A DNA stretch of 11,359 bases. It comes from SIG607 sp045646245. Lineage in GTDB: Bacteria > Bacillota > Clostridia > Oscillospirales > Acutalibacteraceae. The position numbers and the translations under genes were made by a program. Under the pieces are notes generated by a model. That model saw only the letters and a list, made by a program, of their open reading frames with translations, had not been told where the DNA came from and did no database searches. The number at the start of each line of letters is the position of its first letter. The first letter of the stretch is position 1. Shown one piece after another: positions 5,933 through 11,359 of this stretch. Where the stretch lies: contig JAZRKJ010000012.1 of the NCBI GenBank assembly GCA_045646245.1, positions 1 to 11,359 on the forward strand, read 5' to 3'.

Positions 5933-6783
5933 TTGGTTTTCTCCAGTCTGTTTATTTCGGTAATCATAGTGTCTTCAAGACCTACGTATATAATGTTTCC
6001 CAAAACGTCTTTAAACTGTTTAACGTTTAGTAATTCAAAAGCCTTTTCGGCTTGGTTTATAACTATATATATTTGCTCTTTTATCCGTTTTACAGCTTCA
6101 TTTTTATCAAGTCCGGCTATTGGATTGAAAGAGCCTTTTTTAATATCCTTTTCTCTGTCGCAAAGGCAGTCCAACAAATAAATATATCTTCCTATAAGTC
6201 TGCCGAGATACGAAAGAACGGTTTTATCGTTATCGTCTTCGGCGCAAAGCGGAAGCAGTAAAGAAAGCATTTTTGAACTGGGCTCCGCCGCTTTATCAAG
6301 GTCACAGTCTTTATCCGCTTCAGCCAGACCTTGTTCTTTATAATACACGCTTGCAATATTGTCCACCGCAGGAAAATTCTTAACCGCTTTTTTATAAGGA
6401 GAAGAAAGAAGTTTTTTAAGTATAACGGCTGAAAGCTTTTTGAAACCTTTTTCGTCTTCAATATCGTCCTTCATTTTATAAAAACTAAGTATAATAAGTG
6501 CGGCGGCGGATAAATCAAAACCGCGGTCTTCTTTACAGTAATTGCATTTTTTCAAAGGGTTACATACGCACCTTTTTGAAACGGTACCGCAAAAGCCGTC
6601 AGAGAGCGCAAGCTCCAAAAGGGCGGTAAAGGTGAAATCGTAGCTTAAAGCAAAACGGGTTATAAAGCCGTATTCCTTTCCAAGCCTTTTACAAAGGGTA
6701 CAGTAAACCGCTTTATAAAGCTCATATTCCTTTATTTTCATTTCCGGTTTGGAAACACGAAGGTAACCGAACAACTTCACCAC
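5929..6783 (-). CDS. DUF5685-family cysteine-rich protein
   Basis: A 284-residue, mostly helical protein that I recognise as DUF5685 by its opening FGYL..KPEMKIKEYELYKAVYC.LC pattern. Function is not established. Cysteines cluster at 28, 31 (CxxC), 65, 72, 74, 80 and 83, suggesting a metal site or redox role. A DDxxD motif is at 106-110 and a DxxxDxxxD helix at 205-213, followed by KKGSFNP. This spacing of two Asp-rich helices recalls class I isoprenoid synthases, but that is inference. No signal peptide is visible. The start is uncertain: GTG 6783, GTG 6780 and TTG 6774 are all in frame after AAGGGG. The last would give the MFGYL start I would expect for the family. It is probably the first gene of the operon. 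Confidence 0.8.
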   Translation of the reverse strand: MVKLFGYLRVSKPEMKIKEYELYKAVYCTLCKRLGKEYGFITRFALSYDFTFTALLELALSDGFCGTVSKRCVCNPLKKCNYCKEDRGFDLSAAALIILSFYKMKDDIEDEKGFKKLSAVILKKLLSSPYKKAVKNFPAVDNIASVYYKEQGLAEADKDCDLDKAAEPSSKMLSLLLPLCAEDDNDKTVLSYLGRLIGRYIYLLDCLCDREKDIKKGSFNPIAGLDKNEAVKRIKEQIYIVINQAEKAFELLNVKQFKDVLGNIIYVGLEDTMITEINRLEKTK

Positions 6784-6799
6784 ACCCCTTCATTTTCTT

Positions 6800-6808
6800 A
6801 ATATAGCA
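6800..6808 (-). promoter_or_regulatory. Possible extended -10 promoter for the DUF5685 operon
   Basis: In the 59-base gap between uvrA and the DUF5685 gene, the minus strand reads TGCTATATT: an extended -10 (TGn followed by a 5/6 match to TATAAT). No good -35 box is found at normal spacing. Transcription would begin near 6793, giving a very short leader before AAGGGG. There is no terminator hairpin in this gap, so read-through from uvrBA is also possible. Confidence 0.4.
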
Positions 6809-6842
6809 GAATGTTTCCTGATTTTGGTTAATAATATGTGAA

Positions 6843-9680
6843 TTAAAGCATATTTTTAAGATATTTACCTGTAAAGGATTTTTCATTTCGGGCAACCTTT
6901 TCGGGAGTACCCATTGCCACAACCGTTCCTCCGCCGTCGCCGCCTTCAGGCCCCAAGTCTATAATATAATCGGCGGTTTTTATAACGTCAAGGTTGTGTT
7001 CAATAACCAACACCGTGTTACCTGCATCAACAAGGCGGGTAAGCACTTCAAGAAGTCTGTGTACGTCGGCTGTATGAAGACCCGTCGTGGGTTCATCGAG
7101 AATATAAATAGTCTTGCCCGTACTTCTTTTTGAAAGCTCGGTAGCAAGCTTCACACGCTGTGCCTCACCGCCCGAAAGAGTAGTGGCGGGCTGTCCCAAT
7201 TTAACATAGCCAAGGCCTACCTCGTAAAGAGTTTTTATCTTACGGTAAATTTTGGGAATACTTTCAAAAAAGTGCATACTTTCCTCTACCGTCATTTCCA
7301 GAACCTCGTAAATATTTTTACCTTTATAACGCACAGAAAGTGTTTCTTCGTTATAACGCGAACCACCGCACACCTCGCAGGGCACGTAAACGTCGGGCAG
7401 GAACTGCATTTCTATTTTAATAATACCGTCGCCTTCACATGCCTCACATCTTCCCCCTCGTACGTTAAAGGAGAATCTGCCCGGTCCGAAGCCCTTCATT
7501 TTAGCGTCCTTTGTTACGGCAAATAAATCACGTATATCGTTAAATACCCCTGTATAGGTAGCAGGATTAGAACGTGGGGTTCTGCCTATGGGCGACTGGT
7601 CAATATCTATAACCTTGTCAAGATTAGAAAGCCCTTCCATAGACTTAAAGGCTCCCGACACCATTCTTGCTTTGTTAAGCTTAGAAGCAAGATGACGGTA
7701 AATAACGTCGTTAACAAGAGAAGATTTACCCGAGCCTGAAACACCCGTAACACAGGTGAAGGTACCCAGAGGAATTTTTACGTTTATATTTTTAAGATTA
7801 TTTTCCGCCGCACCTTTTACGGTAAGGAAATTACCGTTGCCCTTGCGTCTTTTTGAGGGAACGGGAATTTTTCTTCTTCCCGTAAGGTAATCGCCCGTTA
7901 CGGAGCCTTCGCAATCCAGCAAGCCGTCAAGCCCGCCCGCATATATAATTTCACCGCCGTGAATACCCGCTCCCGGCCCTATATCTACTATATAATCGGA
8001 TTCGCGCATAGTATCTTCGTCGTGTTCAACCACAATAAGGGTGTTACCCAAATCACGCAGTCTTTTTAAAGCGTCAAGCAGACGGTTATTATCCCGCTGA
8101 TGCAAGCCGATACTGGGTTCGTCAAGGATATAAAGCACTCCCGTAAGTCCGGAACCGATTTGAGTAGCAAGGCGAATACGTTGGCTTTCGCCGCCCGAAA
8201 GAGTTCCCGAAGAACGGGAAAGGTTTAAATAACTAAGTCCAACACCGTTAAGGAAGGCAAGACGCTCTTTAATTTCTTTAACAATAGGACGGGCAATTTT
8301 TTCGTTTTGACCCGTAACGTTAAAGGTGTCTATAAATTCCAGATGCTCCGTTACCGAAAGATTGCAAAGCTCGTCAATATTTTTTCCGCCTACCGTAACC
8401 GCCAAGGCTTCGGGTTTAAGCCTTGCGCCTTTGCAGGTGGGGCAAACGCTTTCGCTCATATAACCTTCTATTTCGCGCTTGGTATAATCGGAAGTGGTTT
8501 CTCTGAAACGGCGTTCAAGATTATTTACAACGCCTTCAAAGCTGCTATGATAAATACCGCCTCCCCATTCGGGAAGCTTATCAAAATCAATTTTTTCGGT
8601 TCCCGTACCGTAAAGTACAGCATTCCTTTGCTCTTCGGTCAATTTGTTAAAAGGGGTATCCATACTAAACCCGTAATGACGTGCAAGACCTTCAAAATAC
8701 ATTCTTGCAATACTTCCCCTTGAATAAGAGCCGGTTCCTTTAACGTTCCAGCCCGAACAAATAAAAACGCCTTGATTAAGAGACAATTCTTCGTCCTCTA
8801 TAATAAGCGCAGGATTAACCTTTAAAAATTTACCGATACCGCTGCAGTCGGGACAAGCACCTAAGGGATTATTAAAGGAAAACAGTGTAGGAGTAAGCTC
8901 AGGGAGACTGACACCATGCTCGTCGCAAGCGTAGTTCTGAGAAAAATGAAGCTCCTCTCCGCCTATTACGTCAATATAAATAATGCCGTCTGCAAGCCTT
9001 GCGGCGGTTTCTATGCTGTCGCTGAGTCGGCTTTTGATTTCCTCCTTCATAACAAGGCGGTCGACAACTACTTCAATATGATGCTTAATATTTTTATCAA
9101 GCTTAATTTCTTCCGAAAGGTCGTACATATTACCGTCAATACGAACCCTTACAAAGCCTGAGCGCTTAGCGGCGTCAAGCTCCTTTTCGTGCATACCCTT
9201 TCTTCCTCTTACGGTAGGAGCAAGCACCTGAATTTTGGTTCCTTCGGGCAAAGCCATAACCTTCTTAACGATTTGGTCGGTAGTTTGTTGGCTTATTTCC
9301 TTTCCGCATATAGGGCAATGAGGAATACCTGTTCTTGCATATAATAAACGCAGATAATCGTAAATTTCGGTTACGGTACCTACGGTAGAACGTGGATTTT
9401 TAGAGGTTGTTTTCTGGTCAATGGAAATTGCGGGAGAAAGACCCTCTATACTGTCTACGTCAGGCTTATCCATTTGTCCTAAGAACATACGGGCATAGGA
9501 AGAAAGAGACTCAACGTATCTGCGTTGTCCCTCGGCGTAAATTGTATCAAAGGCAAGAGAAGACTTGCCCGAACCCGAAAGCCCCGTAAAAACAATAAGC
9601 TTGTCCCTTGGTATGGTTAAGTCTACGTTTTTTAAGTTGTGGGCTCTTGCACCCTTAATGGTTATTTTTTCTAAAGCCAT
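6843..9680 (-). CDS. uvrA: Excinuclease ABC subunit A
   Basis: A full-length 945-residue UvrA, the dimeric ATPase that finds bulky DNA lesions and loads UvrB in nucleotide excision repair. Two ABC ATPase modules are present. Walker A sites are GLSGSGKS at 33-40 and GVSGSGKS at 646-653; signatures are LSGGESQ at 494-500 and LSGGEAQ at 835-841; Walker B regions are ILDEPSIGL near 518 and ILDEPTTGL near 860. Zinc sites are seen at C252/H255/C276/C279 and C745/C748/C768/C771, the second being the DNA-binding finger. Extra CPIC (122-125) and CPTC (413-416) pairs are also present, as in many UvrA proteins. It begins 8 bases after uvrB, with AAGG 6 to 9 bases before the ATG. The SOS box, if any, would lie upstream of uvrB outside the window. 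Confidence 0.98.
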   Translation of the reverse strand: MALEKITIKGARAHNLKNVDLTIPRDKLIVFTGLSGSGKSSLAFDTIYAEGQRRYVESLSSYARMFLGQMDKPDVDSIEGLSPAISIDQKTTSKNPRSTVGTVTEIYDYLRLLYARTGIPHCPICGKEISQQTTDQIVKKVMALPEGTKIQVLAPTVRGRKGMHEKELDAAKRSGFVRVRIDGNMYDLSEEIKLDKNIKHHIEVVVDRLVMKEEIKSRLSDSIETAARLADGIIYIDVIGGEELHFSQNYACDEHGVSLPELTPTLFSFNNPLGACPDCSGIGKFLKVNPALIIEDEELSLNQGVFICSGWNVKGTGSYSRGSIARMYFEGLARHYGFSMDTPFNKLTEEQRNAVLYGTGTEKIDFDKLPEWGGGIYHSSFEGVVNNLERRFRETTSDYTKREIEGYMSESVCPTCKGARLKPEALAVTVGGKNIDELCNLSVTEHLEFIDTFNVTGQNEKIARPIVKEIKERLAFLNGVGLSYLNLSRSSGTLSGGESQRIRLATQIGSGLTGVLYILDEPSIGLHQRDNNRLLDALKRLRDLGNTLIVVEHDEDTMRESDYIVDIGPGAGIHGGEIIYAGGLDGLLDCEGSVTGDYLTGRRKIPVPSKRRKGNGNFLTVKGAAENNLKNINVKIPLGTFTCVTGVSGSGKSSLVNDVIYRHLASKLNKARMVSGAFKSMEGLSNLDKVIDIDQSPIGRTPRSNPATYTGVFNDIRDLFAVTKDAKMKGFGPGRFSFNVRGGRCEACEGDGIIKIEMQFLPDVYVPCEVCGGSRYNEETLSVRYKGKNIYEVLEMTVEESMHFFESIPKIYRKIKTLYEVGLGYVKLGQPATTLSGGEAQRVKLATELSKRSTGKTIYILDEPTTGLHTADVHRLLEVLTRLVDAGNTVLVIEHNLDVIKTADYIIDLGPEGGDGGGTVVAMGTPEKVARNEKSFTGKYLKNML

Positions 9681-9688
9681 AATTTACC

Positions 9689-11359
9689 TTATTCACCTTT
9701 AAGTTTCTTAATTTTATCTCTTAGCATTGCGGCGTGTTCGAATTCAAGCAATTTTGCCGCTTCCTTCATTTGACGGGTAAGAATTTCTATTTCCTTTTCC
9801 TTTTCGGCTTTGGTAAGGCGTTTCTTCTTTTGTTCGGAAACACTCTTGCCCGAAATTTCAAGAATTTCTCTAACATCTTTAACAATAGTTTTGGGCACAA
9901 TACCGTTTTTCTCGTTATACGCCATTTGAATTTCTCTTCTTCGGTTGGTTTCGGTTATAGCCGCTTCCATACTTCCGGTCACGCTGTCGGCGTACATTAT
10001 TACCGTACCGCCCGCATTTCTCGCGGCTCTGCCTATAGTCTGAATAAGAGAAGATTCGCTTCTCAAAAAGCCTTCCTTATCAGCGTCCAGTATAGCAACA
10101 AGGCTGACTTCGGGTATATCAAGTCCTTCTCTTAAAAGGTTAATACCAACAAGCACGTCAAATTCGCCTTTGCGCAAATCTCTTATAATTTCCATACGCT
10201 CAATGGTATCTATATCGTGGTGCATATACTTAACCTTAATGGAAACGCCCAAAAGATAATCGGTTAAGTCTTCCGCCATTTTTTTGGTAAGGGTGGTAAC
10301 AAGTACCCTTTCCTTACGTTCTACCCGAGCGTTGATTTCAGAAATAAGGTCGTCAATTTGCCCGTCACTGGGGCGCACCGATATTTCGGGGTCTAAAAGC
10401 CCTGTGGGGCGGATAACCTGCTCTACCGTTTGAGCAGCAACATTTTTTTCGAATTCTCCTGGTGTAGCCGAAACAAACACAGCCTGATTTATATGGGAAT
10501 AAAATTCATCAAAGTTAAGCGGACGGTTATCAAAGGCAGAAGGCAGTCTGAACCCGTATTCAACAAGGTTATTTTTTCTTGCAAAATCACCGCCGTGCAT
10601 ACCCCTTACCTGAGGCAGCGTTACGTGGGACTCGTCCACAAAAAGCACGAAATCATCGGGAAAATAATCAAGAAGCGTGGAAGGAGTACTGCCGCGCGGC
10701 CTGCCCGCAAGCACGCCCGAATAGTTTTCAATACCCTTACAGGTGCCTACTTCCTTTAGCATTTCAACGTCATATTCGGTGCGCTGACGTATACGCTGGG
10801 CTTCAATAAGCTTTCCTTCGCTTTTGAAAAACTCTACCCGTTTTTCCATTTCGTCAAGTATTCTTTTAAGTCCCTCTTCCATTTTCTCTTCCGAAATAAT
10901 GTAGTGGGAAGCAGGATAAATAGCCACGTGGCTTAAGGTGTTTTTAATTTCACCCGTTACGGTGTTGATTTCACAAATACGGTCAATTTCATCGCCGAAA
11001 AATTCCACTCTTATTGCGTTTTCGTAAGAATAGGCGGGGTAAATATCCACCGTATCGCCCCGAACACGGAACTTATTTCGTATAAAGTTAATATCGTTTC
11101 GTTCGTACTGCAGAGTTATAAGCCTTCTGATAAGGGTATCTCTCTCCATAGTATTTCCTTGACGCAAAGAAATTACCATTTCACGGTAATCAATAGGGTC
11201 ACCCAGAGTATATATACAAGAAACCGATGCAACAATTATAACGTCTCTGCGTTCACTTAAAGCACAGGTAGCGCTGTGACGCAGCTTATCAATTTCATCG
11301 TTAATGGCAGAATCCTTTTCAATATAAGTATCACTGCCCGGAATATATGCTTCGGGCTG
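9689..11359 (-). CDS. uvrB: Excinuclease ABC subunit B, 5' end cut by window edge
   Basis: 556 residues of UvrB, the helicase-like protein that verifies lesions and recruits UvrC. The frame runs open to the right edge: upstream of the internal ATG at 11179 there are 60 more codons that match UvrB exactly, from QPEAYIP through IEKDSAINDEIDKLRHSATCALSERRD to ASVSCIY. So the true start is outside, and about 100 residues, including Walker A and most of the DNA-clamping beta-hairpin, are missing. Visible motifs (numbered from the edge) are DESH at 242-245, SATP at 297-300, LLREGLDIPEVS at 408-419, QTIGRAARN at 440-448, and a C-terminal UVR motif (about 523-556) that contacts UvrC. It is followed by uvrA in the same unit, the common Firmicute order. 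Confidence 0.97.
   Translation of the reverse strand, partial: QPEAYIPGSDTYIEKDSAINDEIDKLRHSATCALSERRDVIIVASVSCIYTLGDPIDYREMVISLRQGNTMERDTLIRRLITLQYERNDINFIRNKFRVRGDTVDIYPAYSYENAIRVEFFGDEIDRICEINTVTGEIKNTLSHVAIYPASHYIISEEKMEEGLKRILDEMEKRVEFFKSEGKLIEAQRIRQRTEYDVEMLKEVGTCKGIENYSGVLAGRPRGSTPSTLLDYFPDDFVLFVDESHVTLPQVRGMHGGDFARKNNLVEYGFRLPSAFDNRPLNFDEFYSHINQAVFVSATPGEFEKNVAAQTVEQVIRPTGLLDPEISVRPSDGQIDDLISEINARVERKERVLVTTLTKKMAEDLTDYLLGVSIKVKYMHHDIDTIERMEIIRDLRKGEFDVLVGINLLREGLDIPEVSLVAILDADKEGFLRSESSLIQTIGRAARNAGGTVIMYADSVTGSMEAAITETNRRREIQMAYNEKNGIVPKTIVKDVREILEISGKSVSEQKKKRLTKAEKEKEIEILTRQMKEAAKLLEFEHAAMLRDKIKKLKGE

Noticed and set aside
8307..8723. Plus-strand open frame of 138 codons opposite uvrA
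   Set aside because: Entirely inside the highly conserved uvrA gene; a shadow frame.
9689..11179. A complete 496-residue UvrB starting at ATG 11179
   Set aside because: Sixty upstream in-frame codons to the window edge match conserved UvrB sequence, so this ATG is internal and the gene is cut by the edge, not shortened in nature.
1..11359. CRISPR arrays, tRNA, rRNA, riboswitches, phage or toxin-antitoxin genes
   Set aside because: I saw no regularly spaced repeats, no tRNA or rRNA signatures and no such gene families. The gaps between genes are mostly too short to hold a riboswitch.

Overview
The window looks like chromosomal housekeeping DNA from a Clostridia-class Firmicute, perhaps an Oscillospirales or Ruminococcaceae-like gut anaerobe. 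The evidence is an IspH fused to ribosomal protein S1 (a clostridial hallmark), a uvrB-uvrA pair, strong AGGAGG-type ribosome binding sites, TTG and GTG starts, and moderate GC. Species cannot be fixed from the window. Every convincing gene lies on the minus strand, so transcription runs from the right edge to the left.

Right part (11359 to 6843): uvrB, cut by the window edge and lacking about its first 100 residues, then complete uvrA 8 bases later. Together they encode the damage-recognition half of nucleotide excision repair.

Middle and left (6783 to 237): seven tightly packed genes, most overlapping by 4 bases or separated by 2 to 17 bases. In order of transcription they are a DUF5685-type cysteine-rich protein, a J-domain/TPR protein with a very cysteine-rich tail, a small multi-pass membrane protein, a BaiN/HI0933-type flavoprotein, cytidylate kinase (cmk), 1-acylglycerol-3-phosphate acyltransferase (plsC), and the IspH-S1 fusion. 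A possible extended -10 promoter lies before the first gene, and a strong intrinsic terminator (195-229) closes the unit. The last three genes serve nucleotide, phospholipid, isoprenoid and translation functions. The first three form a poorly understood group.

Left end (1 to 236): an intergenic region dense in hairpins. It holds the operon terminator, a 31-codon minus-strand ORF with a good ribosome binding site, a plus-strand terminator-like hairpin inside that ORF, and a 20-base perfect palindrome followed by a T run on the minus strand.

The points most worth follow-up are a near-perfect Shine-Dalgarno sequence and ATG at the IspH/S1 junction, which could release a free S1 protein; the DUF5685/J-domain/membrane-protein group, in which DUF5685 carries isoprenoid-synthase-like aspartate motifs; and the hairpin-flanked mini-ORF.
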